Part shown: piece by piece, positions 15,931-26,240 of the stretch
How the letters are laid out: each line of letters opens with the position of its first letter
Position numbering within the stretch: the stretch's first letter is position 1
Assembly (NCBI GenBank): GCA_031180805.1
Contig: JAPSLL010000006.1
Span: forward strand, 89,572-153,571
From: Bacillus sp. (in: firmicutes)
GTDB lineage: Bacteria; Bacillota; Bacilli; Bacillales; Bacillaceae
Reading direction: 5' to 3'
Length of the DNA stretch: 64,000 nt
The notes under the pieces: model-generated
The model's input: only the letters and a program-made list of their open reading frames with translations
The model's database searches: none
What the model was told of the DNA's origin: nothing
Position numbers and translations under genes: made by a program

Positions 15931-16930
15931 GATTTGGTTTTTATTAATTGGTCTGTTATTTGTCGGATTTATTTTTCTTGAAGGCTTTGATTTTGGTGTT
16001 GGAATGAGTACAAAATTCCTCGCCCGCAATGAAATGGAAAAACGAGTACTCATCAATACGATCGGCCCTTTTTGGGATGCGAATGAAGTATGGCTAATCA
16101 CTGCGGGTGGTGCAATGTTTGCAGCATTTCCTCATTGGTATGCAACGTTATTTAGCGGGTATTACATTCCATTTGTCGTTCTACTTCTCGCCCTAATTGC
16201 TCGAGGAGTTTCATTTGAATTTAGAGGGAAAGCACAAATGAACAAGTGGAAACAAACATGGGACTGGTCAATATTTTTTGGAAGCATACTCCCACCGTTT
16301 CTAGTTGGTGTATTATTTTCAAGTTTAATTAAAGGGTTACCTATTGATGAAGAGATGAATATGTACGCAGGCTTCACTGATATTGTAAACCTATATACAA
16401 TTGTTGGTGGGATCGCTTTTGTCCTTTTATCCTATTTACACGGTTTAATGTTCATATCGTTAAAAACAACTGATTCATTAAGAGAGCGTGCTCGTGAGCA
16501 AGCAAAAAAAATCTATTATGCATGTGGCGCTATCATCGTTCTCTTTGTTGCACTAACAGCTTTATATACACCAGCATTTTCTGAAAAAGGCTTATATATT
16601 ATTCCGATGTTTGGTGCCGTCATTTTGCTCTACCTTCTCCTCTTGCCATTATTGAAACAAAAACGAGAACGGCTAAGCTTTACAATGACCGGCTTAATTA
16701 TGATTTTAGTAACAGCTTCATTTTTTGTTACATTGTTCCCGAATGTGTTGATAAGCTCGCTTGATTCGGCAAACAACATAACGATTTATGCTGCCGCATC
16801 TGGTGATTATTCGTTAAAAGTCATGACCGTTGTTGCACTGACGATGGTACCCATCGTTTTAGTCTATACGATATGGAGCTACTATATATTCCGAAAACGA
16901 GTGACAGATAAGGAGCATTTAGAATACTAA
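15917..16930 (+). CDS. cydB: Cytochrome bd oxidase subunit II
   Basis: This 337-aa protein has about eight membrane segments. The typical FLEGFDFGVGM motif in helix 1 and the conserved GPFWDANEVWLITAGGAMFAAF in helix 2 (given in part) identify CydB. I chose ATG 15917 rather than the upstream frame opening because ACAGGAGG sits 8 nt before it and because MQLSEIWFLLIG is the usual CydB start. The start lies inside the end of cydA (14-nt overlap), so translation is probably coupled. Its TAA stop overlaps the ATG of the next gene by one base. Confidence 0.95.
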   Translation: MQLSEIWFLLIGLLFVGFIFLEGFDFGVGMSTKFLARNEMEKRVLINTIGPFWDANEVWLITAGGAMFAAFPHWYATLFSGYYIPFVVLLLALIARGVSFEFRGKAQMNKWKQTWDWSIFFGSILPPFLVGVLFSSLIKGLPIDEEMNMYAGFTDIVNLYTIVGGIAFVLLSYLHGLMFISLKTTDSLRERAREQAKKIYYACGAIIVLFVALTALYTPAFSEKGLYIIPMFGAVILLYLLLLPLLKQKRERLSFTMTGLIMILVTASFFVTLFPNVLISSLDSANNITIYAAASGDYSLKVMTVVALTMVPIVLVYTIWSYYIFRKRVTDKEHLEY

Positions 16931-18669
16931 TGGATAAACAATTAATCAGCTATAGTGGAATCAAAAAACTATTTTGCATCATTAGTGTACTTACGATTGT
17001 TCAATGTTTCACAATCATTCTTCAAGCAATTTACTTATCAAAAATTATTACGAGTATGTTTCAAGGGACAGTTTGGACAGCTGTCCTTCCCTATTTCTTT
17101 ATGTTTATATGTTTATTTGCTACTCGGCATTTATTGCAATGGCTTAAAGAAAGATTAAGCTATCGCTTTGCTGAAAAAACAGCATTTTCTTTACAAAAGA
17201 AGCTGTTATCAAAACTATTTGAAATAGGTCCTAATAAAGTTTCAAAGAATGGAACAGGAAATATAATCACTTTAGCTCTTGAAGGTATTCCAAATTTCCG
17301 AAAATATCTTGAGCTATTTATTCCTCGTTTCATTTCAATGCTTTTCATTCCAGTAATTATCTTATTATACGTTTTCTATTCAGATATCCTCTCAGGCATT
17401 GTCCTTACAATTACAATGCCTGTCATGATTGTATTTTTAGCTTTACTAGGTCTAGTAGCAAAAAAAAAGGTTAATGACCAAATGGAAACATACCGATTAC
17501 TTTCCCGTCATTTTGTTGATTCGTTACGGGGGATTGTCACACTAACCTATTTAGGAAGGAGCAAATCACATACGAAGGCAATTGCTACAGTAAGTGATAA
17601 ATATCGAATTGCAACAAATCGGACTTTACGAGTGGCGTTTCTTTCAACATTTTCACTTACCTTTTTCTCAAGTCTGTCCGTAGCAGTTCTTGCAGTTGAA
17701 TTAGGTGTTCGGCTCATTAATGGGACAACAGGGCTAGAAACTGCCCTCGCGATGCTCATTTTAGCACCTGAATATTTTGCACCTGTTAGAGAATTTGGCA
17801 ATGACTTTCATGCAACAATGGATGGAAAAGAAGCAGGAAAACAAATCAATGAATTGCTTAATGAGGATAGTCTACCAGTAGTTAATGAAACGTTAGCCAT
17901 TCCAAAATGGAATAAAGAATCTACATTAACAGTCAACCAATTAACTAAAAGATCAAACGATGAAAATCGCAATCTCCTTGAAAATGTTCGGTTTAAAGTA
18001 AGTGGGTATAAAAAAGTCGGGATTATTGGGGCATCTGGTGCAGGAAAATCAACATTCATTGATCTAATTTCAGGCTTTACGATTCCTAACGAGAGTGACA
18101 TTAAAATAAATGGAATCTCACTCCCCCATTTTTCTGTTACAGAATGGCAAAGACAGCTTTCTTATATTCCACAGCACCCGTATATTTTCTCTGGTTCGAT
18201 TGCTGAAAATATTAGCTGGAACAAACCGAAGGCAACAATCGAGGAAATAAAAAATGTCGTTAATATAACAGGCTTAACCGAACTCATCAATCGCCTTCCA
18301 AATGGCCTCGAAGAAAAAATCGGTCAAGGTGGACGGAGCTTAAGTGGTGGTGAAGAACAAAGAATCTCATTGGCTCGAGCTTTATTAACGGACCAGCCAA
18401 TCCTCATACTAGATGAGCCAACTGCCCATTTAGATATTGAAACAGAGCATGAAATCAAACAAATGATTCTTCCATTAATGGAAAACAAGCTCGTCTTTTT
18501 TGCTACCCATCGTCTCCATTGGATAAAAAACATGGATATTATTTTCGTTATCAACGAAGGCAAGTTAGTCGAAATCGGAACACATGAAGAGTTATTTGAG
18601 AAAAAAGGACATTACTTCCATTTCATTGGAGGGAACATACAAAATGAAGCTATATCAGAAGTTTATTAA
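16930..18669 (+). CDS. cydD: Cysteine/glutathione-type ABC exporter subunit CydD
   Basis: This 579-aa half-transporter fuses six membrane helices (about residues 10-320) to an ATPase domain (about 345-570). The Walker A is GASGAGKST, the Q-loop is YIPQHPYIFSGS, the signature is LSGGEEQR and the Walker B is ILILDEPTAHLD, then an H-loop in ATHRLHW. CydDC exports thiols such as cysteine and is needed to assemble cytochrome bd. In Bacillus subtilis naming the first ABC gene is called cydC. The start overlaps the cydB stop (TAATG). Confidence 0.93.
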   Translation: MDKQLISYSGIKKLFCIISVLTIVQCFTIILQAIYLSKIITSMFQGTVWTAVLPYFFMFICLFATRHLLQWLKERLSYRFAEKTAFSLQKKLLSKLFEIGPNKVSKNGTGNIITLALEGIPNFRKYLELFIPRFISMLFIPVIILLYVFYSDILSGIVLTITMPVMIVFLALLGLVAKKKVNDQMETYRLLSRHFVDSLRGIVTLTYLGRSKSHTKAIATVSDKYRIATNRTLRVAFLSTFSLTFFSSLSVAVLAVELGVRLINGTTGLETALAMLILAPEYFAPVREFGNDFHATMDGKEAGKQINELLNEDSLPVVNETLAIPKWNKESTLTVNQLTKRSNDENRNLLENVRFKVSGYKKVGIIGASGAGKSTFIDLISGFTIPNESDIKINGISLPHFSVTEWQRQLSYIPQHPYIFSGSIAENISWNKPKATIEEIKNVVNITGLTELINRLPNGLEEKIGQGGRSLSGGEEQRISLARALLTDQPILILDEPTAHLDIETEHEIKQMILPLMENKLVFFATHRLHWIKNMDIIFVINEGKLVEIGTHEELFEKKGHYFHFIGGNIQNEAISEVY

Positions 18670-20386
18670 TCCTTATATGAAACAATATTTAAAATCGGTT
18701 ATAATCGCCATCTTCTTTGCTGTACTAACGATCCTGACAAGTGCACTGCTCACATTTACATCAGGATATTTGATTTCAAAGGCATCACTCAAGCCTGAAA
18801 CGATTTTACTATTATATGTACCTATTGTAGGTGTTCGTACTTTCGGGATTTCACGAGCAGTTTTCCAATATATTGAACGATTAACAAGTCATAATGCTGT
18901 TTTAAAGATTCTTAGTACAATGCGTGTTCAACTATATGAAATGATTGAGCCACAGGCTTTGTTCATTCATAATCGTTTTAAAACAGGTGATTTATTAGGT
19001 ACTCTTGCTAATGACATTGAACATCTACAGGATGTTTATATCCGAACAGTCTTTCCAACTATTAGCGCAATCGTTGTTTTCTTTATAACAAATGTAACAC
19101 TTGCCTTTTTTGATTGGAAATTTGCGATATTTATCGCATTATGCCTTGGTATCATTGTTTTCGTATATCCTCTTCTATCTTTATACTTGCTTAAAACAAG
19201 GCAAACAGAACAAAAATCATGGCATGTTAAGCTTTATGAGTCGTTAACAGATACGCTTTTCGGTATAAAGGACTGGATGATAAGTGGAAAGAAGGAGCAA
19301 TTTATTCAACAATTTTTAAACGCTCAATCTGCAAAAAATCAAATTGATCGCTCTATTGTGTTTTGGAATCAAACAAGAACATTACATCTACAGGTATTAT
19401 CAGGGATCATTATGATTTCTATGACGATTTGGGCAAGCATTATGGTTCAATCAGGTGAATTTGCTCCAAGCTATATAGCTGCTTTTACGCTCGTAACATT
19501 ACCTATAGTTGAGGGACTACTTCCTGTTTCCAATGCGGTTGAGAAAATTCAATCTTATAAAGAAGCATTAAAAAGGCTTGACCGAATTGAACGTTTTTCA
19601 AATAACGGACAGGAACGTTCAGACATTTCTAGCAAAATTCCTTTGAAAAATGTAACGATAGAACTGAATCAGCTTTCCTACCGTTATCAAAATCAACAAG
19701 AAAATGCTGTAAATAACATCTCACTTAGGATTCCACAAGGACAAAGGTTAGCGATACTTGGAAAAAGTGGTGCGGGAAAGTCTACACTTATTCAATTATT
19801 ACAAGGCTCCCTCCTTCCTACATCTGGAACAGTTTCAATTGCTGGTTTCGCACCAGAACATTTTGGAGAATGCATTTATGACATCATTAGTGTTTTAAAT
19901 CAGAAGCCATATCTTTTTGCGACAACTGTTGAAAATAATATTCGCTTAGGAAAAGAGCATGCATCCCGCGAAAAAATTGAGGAGATTGTCAAACAAGTAG
20001 GATTAGCTCATTATATTCAGTCACTTCCGAACGGTCTTGATACACAAATGGAGGAAACCGGACAACGCTTTTCTGGTGGGGAAAGACAAAGAATTGCTCT
20101 TGCAAGAATATTATTAAAAAATACACCGATTGTTGTTCTTGATGAGCCAACAATTGGGCTAGATCCTTTAACAGAATCCAAGCTAATGGACACGGTATTT
20201 GATGTTCTTAAAGATAAAACCGTTATTTGGATTACACATCATTTGATCCAAATTGAAAAAATGGATCAAGTAATCTTCCTAGATCATGGTGAATTGACAA
20301 TGCACGGCTCTCATGACGAGCTTATGAAGACAAACAAACGATATCACCAATTGTTTCAATTGGATCGTGGTAAAGCACATGTTTGA
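18644..20386 (+). CDS. cydC: Cysteine/glutathione-type ABC exporter subunit CydC
   Basis: This 580-aa partner half-transporter of CydD has an N-terminal six-helix membrane domain and then an ATPase with Walker A GKSGAGKST, signature FSGGERQR, Walker B IVVLDEPTIGLD and H-loop WITHHL. ATG 18644 is chosen because GGAGGG lies 10 nt upstream and the upstream frame has no site. It overlaps the 3' end of cydD by 26 nt. It completes the cydA-cydB-cydD-cydC order known from Bacillus, and a terminator follows. Confidence 0.93.
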   Translation: MKLYQKFINPYMKQYLKSVIIAIFFAVLTILTSALLTFTSGYLISKASLKPETILLLYVPIVGVRTFGISRAVFQYIERLTSHNAVLKILSTMRVQLYEMIEPQALFIHNRFKTGDLLGTLANDIEHLQDVYIRTVFPTISAIVVFFITNVTLAFFDWKFAIFIALCLGIIVFVYPLLSLYLLKTRQTEQKSWHVKLYESLTDTLFGIKDWMISGKKEQFIQQFLNAQSAKNQIDRSIVFWNQTRTLHLQVLSGIIMISMTIWASIMVQSGEFAPSYIAAFTLVTLPIVEGLLPVSNAVEKIQSYKEALKRLDRIERFSNNGQERSDISSKIPLKNVTIELNQLSYRYQNQQENAVNNISLRIPQGQRLAILGKSGAGKSTLIQLLQGSLLPTSGTVSIAGFAPEHFGECIYDIISVLNQKPYLFATTVENNIRLGKEHASREKIEEIVKQVGLAHYIQSLPNGLDTQMEETGQRFSGGERQRIALARILLKNTPIVVLDEPTIGLDPLTESKLMDTVFDVLKDKTVIWITHHLIQIEKMDQVIFLDHGELTMHGSHDELMKTNKRYHQLFQLDRGKAHV

Positions 20387-20404
20387 AATAAATACTTACT
20401 TAAA

Positions 20405-20436
20405 AGAAGGGCAATAAACAAAAATACTGCCCTTCT
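20405..20436. terminator. Bidirectional terminator between cydC and a DUF2639-like gene
   Basis: Arms AGAAGGGCA and TGCCCTTCT flank a 14-base loop. Pyrimidine-rich tracts follow in both directions (CTCTTCTT on plus; TTTTAAG on minus). Two convergent genes, cydC and the small gene at 20443, end on either side. Confidence 0.75.
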
Positions 20437-20442
20437 CTCTTC

Positions 20443-20595
20443 TTACTTCGCTTTTTTTACAACAATATCATAATACAATCCTCGTAAAACTGATGTTTTA
20501 TGCAATTCTATCTTTCTTCTATCAATTGGGTGCCGATTAATCCCCTTTGACTTTAACTGCTGAACAAACCAACCCTTCGATCCTGGATATGCCAT
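20443..20595 (-). CDS. Small YflJ-like (DUF2639) protein, 50 aa
   Basis: The frame runs from ATG 20595, behind a good site AAAGAGGTGA, to TAA 20443. The basic 50-residue product (KGWFVQQLKSKGINRHPIDR, then RKIELHKTSVLRGLYYDIV) fits the short Bacillus DUF2639/YflJ family, whose members share SKGW, a K-x-x-G-I-x-x-H-P block and a K-T-x-V-x-R-x-L end. The assignment is from recalled pattern, not a search. Function is unknown. Convergent with cydC across a shared terminator. Confidence 0.75.
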   Translation of the reverse strand: MAYPGSKGWFVQQLKSKGINRHPIDRRKIELHKTSVLRGLYYDIVVKKAK

Positions 20596-20748
20596 ATTTT
20601 TCACCTCTTTATCTATGCTTGTCCTAAATGTATGTAGTACTTAAGAAAACTATGAATAGGATTTTTTTCTTAATTTGGTGCTTTTTTTAAACTAGTTGAA
20701 TAAAACTTAAATAGAGAAATGGATATTCCAATTAATAGGAGGATATTT

Positions 20749-21174
20749 ATGCAATTTTATTATGGAAACCAAATGCCCTTACGTGTATTAGATGAGGCTG
20801 AATTTTGGAAGCATCAGGAGGAAGAGCACACAGTTGTCATTCGCGAGCTAGTTAAAAACCTTGAGCAACAATATGTGGAGGATCTACAAAAATGGGAGGA
20901 CGAATTTGCTAAAGCTCACCATAGGGTTATTCGATACATTGAAACTGTGAATCGTTCAAATGGACAAGTTTCTCCTGCACTCTATCAGGACGTGCTTCAG
21001 CTTGTCACGTTCTGCTTAAAACAAAGCGAGGAATTTACAAATTTTTGCCGGATGCTTATGAAAGAAAGTGAACCTATCAAACGAAATCAAACGGCAAAAG
21101 TAGTTTTAAATCATATAATTGTAGAATCAGAGTATTTTATTGGCGTTGCCCAAACCATTTTATATAAAGGATAA
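20749..21174 (+). CDS. DUF2935-like helical protein
   Basis: This 141-aa all-helical protein begins QFYYGNQMPLRVLDEAEFWKHQEEEHT, with an acidic H-x-x-E-E-E-H cluster (given in part) typical of ferritin-like and DUF2935 proteins, and ends with VESEYFIGVAQTIL. DUF2935 proteins often hold two such bundles; this one holds a single unit. I placed the start at ATG 20749, directly behind AGGAGG, instead of the upstream codon in frame. A metal-binding role is plausible from the conserved Glu and His but not shown. It stands alone. Confidence 0.7.
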   Translation: MQFYYGNQMPLRVLDEAEFWKHQEEEHTVVIRELVKNLEQQYVEDLQKWEDEFAKAHHRVIRYIETVNRSNGQVSPALYQDVLQLVTFCLKQSEEFTNFCRMLMKESEPIKRNQTAKVVLNHIIVESEYFIGVAQTILYKG

Positions 21175-21345
21175 AATGAGATTCTTAATACTATCACTGC
21201 ACCCAATTTTTTTGTGGTGCTTTTTTAATTAATATGCTACTTAGAGCTATGTTAACAATCCCCATCTACAAAAGTTAAAATGCTGGACATTCACCTCGTA
21301 AAGTGCTCTGCCGTATACTGTATGAGCCTTGAGGAGGTGATTCAA

Positions 21346-22089
21346 TTGAATCGTTTATATACATCTGAATCGTTAGATGGTTTAGGCAATTGGGAAAAAT
21401 CTGTTTTAAGTAAATTCATCTTGAAAATGACAAATAAACAAGAGCTGTTTCCATGTATCCCCGCTACGCAAGGACATCGATTGAACCATTTTCGTTACGG
21501 ATTTTTAGGTGACCCAAGAAGCATCTCTTCAGTTGAGGAGCTAGCAGAATTATTAACCGAATACACGAGAACATCAAAGGAATTTGGGGAATTTACATCA
21601 TTGATTGTATTTTTTCAAACACCGAAAGAAATAAAAGAAACATACTCAGTCGAGCAATATGAGCAATTATTTTGGAATCATCTAAATGGCTTATCGAAGC
21701 TAGACAAAAAAACCTGGCCAATGCATATTCCTGTTACCCCTCATGATCCACTATGGGAGTTTTGTTTTCATGGTGAACAATATTTTATATACTGTGCAAC
21801 ACCAGCACATTACCGTAGAAAAAGCAGGCAGTTTGATGACTACATGTTAGCAATTACTCCTAGATGGGTGCTGACAACATTTGAGCATTCAGGGACATAT
21901 GCACATAAAATTAGAAAGCATATACGTAAAAGACTTGAAAAATACGATTCAACCGGGATCCATCAAAGTTTAAATCAATATGGAAATGCTGACAATTTCG
22001 AATGGAAGCAATATTTTTTACATGATGATGATAGCGAACTTTCTAAATGCCCGTTTCATATGTGGAAAAAAGAAGATAAAGAAGAATGA
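21346..22089 (+). CDS. YqcI/YcgG family protein
   Basis: This 247-aa cytoplasmic protein belongs to the YqcI/YcgG family. Landmarks are FPCIPATQGHRLNHFRYGFLG, FQTPKEI, the HDPLWEFCFHGEQYF block and FNxxGxY-type end blocks CPFHMW. Function is not established; relatives are sometimes found next to heme-related or oxidase genes. The TTG at 21346 is chosen as start because AGGAGGTGA lies directly upstream (21332-21340). A strong terminator overlaps the stop codon. Confidence 0.8.
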   Translation: MNRLYTSESLDGLGNWEKSVLSKFILKMTNKQELFPCIPATQGHRLNHFRYGFLGDPRSISSVEELAELLTEYTRTSKEFGEFTSLIVFFQTPKEIKETYSVEQYEQLFWNHLNGLSKLDKKTWPMHIPVTPHDPLWEFCFHGEQYFIYCATPAHYRRKSRQFDDYMLAITPRWVLTTFEHSGTYAHKIRKHIRKRLEKYDSTGIHQSLNQYGNADNFEWKQYFLHDDDSELSKCPFHMWKKEDKEE

Positions 22090-22130
22090 CCATCAAAAAT
22101 TTTAAACGTCATTTTGATGGTCAAGTTTTT
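22088..22130 (+). terminator. Rho-independent terminator
   Basis: Arms GACCATCAAAA (22088-22098) and TTTTGATGGTC (22112-22122) precede AAGTTTTT. The first arm includes the stop codon of the YqcI/YcgG gene. It can also act for the convergent selO gene. Confidence 0.85.
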
Positions 22131-22149
22131 CGTAAAACCTTAATTCCAG

Positions 22150-23622
22150 TTATGTTCCGCAATAGGTACGATATGGGAGCGTTGTCGTCTCTGGTAATTT
22201 TGTATATTCCACATGACTAGTTGAATAGGAATAAGGTGAAGAAAGCACATCAAGTAGCTTCTTCATGACGGTAAAATCCCCTTCTTCTTCAGCAGCCTTC
22301 AGCGCTTCTTCAACCCGATGATTCCTCGGGATCACTGAAGGATTTGATTTTTTCATCAGCTGCTGAGATGCTTCCTCTGTCTGCTCCTGTCGCAATCGTC
22401 TTGCCTGCCATTTTTCCTGCCAATTACTAAATTCTTCACTTTTAAACAAGTCTATATCTGAAAGCTCATTAATCGTTAAGGAGCGGAACGTATTCGTATA
22501 ATCTGCTTTATATTTCTGCATAAGATTTAATAGCTCCTCAATGAGCGATTCATCCTCTGCTTCCTCGTTAAAGAGACCGAGTTTATCCCTCATCCCTTGA
22601 TTCCAATGCTGATAAAACAGTTCAGTAAAATGAGAAATTTCAGCTTGGGCAATATTTACCGCTTCCTCTTCATCATCATGAAGTAATGGCAATAATGTTT
22701 CGGCAAATCTTGCAAGATTCCAGCCTCCTATATAAGGCTGATTCCCATAAGCATAGCGTCCTTGCATATCAATTGAGCTAAAGACTGTTGCTGGATCATA
22801 CGTATCCATAAAGGCGCATGGCCCATAATCGATTGTTTCACCACTTACTGTCATATTGTCAGTATTCATAACACCATGAATAAATCCAACTAGCTGCCAT
22901 TTCGAAATAAGCTTTGCTTGACGCTTGATTACCTCCTTAAGGAATGCAAGATAGCGATCATGATCATTCCTAATTTCAGGATAATGACGTTCTATCGTAT
23001 AATCTGCCAATTGACGAAGCTCTTCCTTTGTCCCCCATTGTGCTCCATATTGAAAGGTACCAACTCGTATATGGCTAGCTGCGACACGAGTAAGTATCGC
23101 TCCAGGTAAAATCGTTTCTCTAATAACCTCTTCCCCTGTTGCAATGACTGCTAGACTTCTTGTCGTTGGGATTCCAAGTGCGTACATCGCTTCACTTATG
23201 ATATATTCACGAAGCATTGGTCCAAGCGCTGCACGTCCATCACCACCACGGGAAAACGGTGTTCTTCCAGATCCTTTTAATTGAATATCTACACGCTCTC
23301 CTTTAGGTGTTAGATGCTCGCCAAGTAATATAGCACGTCCATCACCGAGCATATTAAAATGACCAAATTGATGTCCAGCATATGCTTGCGCAAGCGGAGA
23401 AGCCCCTTCTGGAATTTCATTTCCAGCAAGCTGCTCTACACCTTCCCTACATTGAAGCCCCTGTTCTTTTAAGCCAAGTGTTTCTGCTAAACGGCTGTTC
23501 ACAATGACAATTTTTGGGGAGCTTACTTCAGTAGGTAGTTGTAATTTAAAAAATGTATGAGGTAAACGCGTATAACTATTATCAAAATTCCATCCTATTT
23601 CGACATTATCTTCCTTAGTCAT
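22150..23622 (-). CDS. selO: SelO/YdiU protein adenylyltransferase
   Basis: This 490-aa pseudokinase-fold enzyme (former UPF0061) transfers AMP from ATP to protein Ser/Thr/Tyr residues, in E. coli under redox stress. Motifs are [42 protein letters not shown] (in part), [25 protein letters not shown] and [13 protein letters not shown]. It ends in CGT, where eukaryotic homologues have Sec near the C-terminus. ATG 23622 is used because AAGGAGAACATA precedes it; the frame extends upstream without a site. It is monocistronic. Confidence 0.92.
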   Translation of the reverse strand: MTKEDNVEIGWNFDNSYTRLPHTFFKLQLPTEVSSPKIVIVNSRLAETLGLKEQGLQCREGVEQLAGNEIPEGASPLAQAYAGHQFGHFNMLGDGRAILLGEHLTPKGERVDIQLKGSGRTPFSRGGDGRAALGPMLREYIISEAMYALGIPTTRSLAVIATGEEVIRETILPGAILTRVAASHIRVGTFQYGAQWGTKEELRQLADYTIERHYPEIRNDHDRYLAFLKEVIKRQAKLISKWQLVGFIHGVMNTDNMTVSGETIDYGPCAFMDTYDPATVFSSIDMQGRYAYGNQPYIGGWNLARFAETLLPLLHDDEEEAVNIAQAEISHFTELFYQHWNQGMRDKLGLFNEEAEDESLIEELLNLMQKYKADYTNTFRSLTINELSDIDLFKSEEFSNWQEKWQARRLRQEQTEEASQQLMKKSNPSVIPRNHRVEEALKAAEEEGDFTVMKKLLDVLSSPYSYSTSHVEYTKLPETTTLPYRTYCGT

Positions 23623-23811
23623 TATGTTCTCCTTATATCTCATGAAAAATTTTTTTGCCAAACTCTTATTATTGTCCGCTACAAATGATTTGTTATTCGA
23701 TTGAGTCATGATAAAAATGAAATGGATATCATTTTCTTTATCATACCATGAAAAAAATTCCTTTACCTATTTCATGATTGTAGTACAAGTGGAAGAGAAT
23801 ATCTTTCACAT

Positions 23812-23842
23812 AAAAAAGTAATGGACCTTTAAAATCCATTAC
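23812..23842 (-). terminator. Rho-independent terminator
   Basis: GTAATGGA (23818-23825) pairs with TCCATTAC (23835-23842), with a T6 run on the minus strand. It lies 21 nt past the stop of the MFS gene at 23863. Confidence 0.85.
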
Positions 23843-23862
23843 CAATTTTTATAAATAGATAT

Positions 23863-25143
23863 CTAGGCTGTGATCTCCTTGCTTTGAGTAACTTCACTAG
23901 ATTTCTCTTTAATTAATAAACCACCGATTAAGCCAATTAAGGCAAAAAGGGCAGGAATCATAAAGCCATAAAAATACCCTACACTCGCTTCTGCACCTTG
24001 AAAATGATCTAATACTTTTCCAAATGCACTAGGTAATAAAACAGCACTAATAAATCCCCCCATATTTGCAAAGCCTGAGACTACACCAACCTCTTTCACA
24101 TCAAACGATTTGCGGACAACGGCAAATGTTAAGGCGCTCGCACCATTTCCATAGCCAATTAAAAAGTAAAGAGCAATTAGCATAAAATACGGAGGCTTCC
24201 CATTAAAGAGTAAAAATGCTGACCAGCTTAAGAAAACAATAATATGGACAAGAATATATGGCTTTTTAATTGTTCCTAAACGACTTGAAATCCAGCTTGT
24301 TAAAGGTGCACCAATCATCGCCCCAAACAATCCGATCATAACAAATTGACTCGCGCCAGAGCGTGTCATATCAAACACATGCATTCCATAGGGAACTGCC
24401 CAGGACCCGATAAATCCAACGTATGTTCCTACCGTACCATAGTGACATAAAAAGGTTGCCCATGCTTGACGATTAGAGAAAACCCTTTTTAAAATAACAC
24501 CTGTTTTTTCTCTTTTTTGAATTGGTTTTGCTGCCAGAGAATTTCCTGGCTGATGTAATTTTTCCATTTTACGGGGATTTTTTACTAGGACAAAATAAAG
24601 TAGGAGTCCACATAAACAAAGGACAATTCCTGTGGTGAAAAATGGTGGCCTCCATCCAGTCCAGGCAATCCACATGGAAAATGGAACGGTCGCCATTAAA
24701 AATCCTAGACTTCCTGTCATACCTGCCATACCAAGTAATTTGACAAATTCATTTCCTTTAAACCATTGGCTTAAAATTAACACAAGGTTAACCCAAATTG
24801 TTGCATCCCCTGTTCCGACAATTAATCTTGCTAAAAGAAGCACTGTCTCATTTGGGGCAATACTATAAAGCAATGTACCAACACCAGTAAGAAGTGTCCC
24901 AATAATTAGAAACACATTAGGACCGAACCGATCAGATAAAATTCCTACTGGAACTTGTAAGCCTGCATATGCAAAAAATTGAATACTTGTTAGCAAACCA
25001 ATTGTTGATGCTGTTACTTGAAAATCTTTCATTAATTGGTCTGTAATTAATCCTGGTGCAGTTCGTTGACTGACAATCATAAAATAGGTCAATAATACAC
25101 TAGCAAAAACGATCCAACGATACTTGCTGTTTTTTTTATCCAT
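23863..25143 (-). CDS. MFS transporter
   Basis: This 426-aa, 12-helix major facilitator has the loop 2-3 motif GILSDRFGPN (D-R/K-x-G-R type) and GTGDATIWVNLVLILSQWF in helix 4-5. The TxP-rich first helix (VSQRTAPGLITDQLM) is like that of anion:cation symporter and OFA-type families. The substrate cannot be told from sequence. It begins at ATG 25143 after AACAGGAG. It is monocistronic with its own terminator. Confidence 0.85.
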   Translation of the reverse strand: MDKKNSKYRWIVFASVLLTYFMIVSQRTAPGLITDQLMKDFQVTASTIGLLTSIQFFAYAGLQVPVGILSDRFGPNVFLIIGTLLTGVGTLLYSIAPNETVLLLARLIVGTGDATIWVNLVLILSQWFKGNEFVKLLGMAGMTGSLGFLMATVPFSMWIAWTGWRPPFFTTGIVLCLCGLLLYFVLVKNPRKMEKLHQPGNSLAAKPIQKREKTGVILKRVFSNRQAWATFLCHYGTVGTYVGFIGSWAVPYGMHVFDMTRSGASQFVMIGLFGAMIGAPLTSWISSRLGTIKKPYILVHIIVFLSWSAFLLFNGKPPYFMLIALYFLIGYGNGASALTFAVVRKSFDVKEVGVVSGFANMGGFISAVLLPSAFGKVLDHFQGAEASVGYFYGFMIPALFALIGLIGGLLIKEKSSEVTQSKEITA

Positions 25144-25228
25144 CTGTCTATACTCCTGTTAGTTAAGATTCCAATCTATATTATACGCTAAATATTCGTT
25201 CACGGATTTTTTTTTGCATAGATTCGTA

Positions 25229-25269
25229 TAAAAAAGCAGAAGATCACATGTAAATTAATCTTCTGCTTT
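25229..25269 (-). terminator. Rho-independent terminator
   Basis: AAAGCAGAAGAT and ATCTTCTGCTTT are exact 12-base arms, followed on the minus strand by a T6 run. It ends the aldo/keto reductase transcript. Confidence 0.9.
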
Positions 25270-25283
25270 CATCTATGAAACTC

Positions 25284-26240
25284 TTAAAAAGATTCATCTG
25301 CTAAAATTTCTTCAATTTGCTGCAACGTATCTTCACTTAGTTTCACACCAGACGCTTTAACATTTTCCTCAAGCTGTTCAGGTCGACTAGCGCCAACAAG
25401 TGCACTAGCAACATTTGGCTGTCTTAGGATCCAAGCAATAGCTAGCTGTGAAAGTGTGAGGCTTTCCTTTTCAGCAATCTGTTTAAGATTTTCAACTTTA
25501 TCTATATTTTTATCATTTAATACTCCGTAAAGATCGCCTAAATTTTCTTGAGCAGCACGGCTTCCCGCTGGTGCAGCCTCTCCTTTTTTATATTTACCTG
25601 TTAAAACTCCTTGAGCTAATGGAGAGAAAACGACCTGACCTATGCCATGTTTTTCACTGACAGGAATAATTTCCTTTTCTATATACCTTTGGAGCATACT
25701 ATAATTTGGCTGGTTGACAACAATGCGATCCAATAGCTTTTTATCTGCAAGATGAATTGCTTCTGTAATTTGTTCTGGTGTCCATTCACTGACACCAACG
25801 TAAAGTACCTTTCCTTGTCTAACAAGATCGTCTAGTGCTCGCAATGTTTCCTCAAGTGGTGTTTCTTTATGATAGCGGTGACAATAATAAATATCAATAT
25901 AATCTGTCCCAAGTCTTTTTAAGCTTGCATGACATTGTTCAATTATATGTTTCCGAGAAAGACCTTCATCATTCGGACCATCGCCCATTTTTCCGAATAC
26001 CTTTGTAGCTAATACATAGGAACTGCGATCATATTTGCTAAGCGCCTTACCAACAACCTTCTCAGCTTCCCCTCGCATATACACATTCGCAGTGTCGAAA
26101 AAATTTATCCCTAGCTCATATGCCTTATCGATTGATGACGTTGCTTTTTGCTCCTCGACATAGCCACCATACGTTAACCAGCTACCTAAACTAATTTCAC
26201 TAACCTTCAAACCGGTATTCCCTAAGCGACGATATTGCAT
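25284..26240 (-). CDS. Aldo/keto reductase (KCNAB/YhdN-type)
   Basis: This 318-aa TIM-barrel NADPH oxidoreductase has the family catalytic tetrad in order: D in NFFDTANVY with Y four residues on, K in LATKVFG, and H in YYCHRYH. Its other landmarks are LGNTGLKVSEISLGSW and the cofactor segment GASRPEQLEENV. The type matches the voltage-gated channel beta-subunit-like reductases that reduce aldehydes and ketones. ATG 26240 follows GGAAGGTGC. It stands alone and the natural substrate is unknown. Confidence 0.9.
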   Translation of the reverse strand: MQYRRLGNTGLKVSEISLGSWLTYGGYVEEQKATSSIDKAYELGINFFDTANVYMRGEAEKVVGKALSKYDRSSYVLATKVFGKMGDGPNDEGLSRKHIIEQCHASLKRLGTDYIDIYYCHRYHKETPLEETLRALDDLVRQGKVLYVGVSEWTPEQITEAIHLADKKLLDRIVVNQPNYSMLQRYIEKEIIPVSEKHGIGQVVFSPLAQGVLTGKYKKGEAAPAGSRAAQENLGDLYGVLNDKNIDKVENLKQIAEKESLTLSQLAIAWILRQPNVASALVGASRPEQLEENVKASGVKLSEDTLQQIEEILADESF

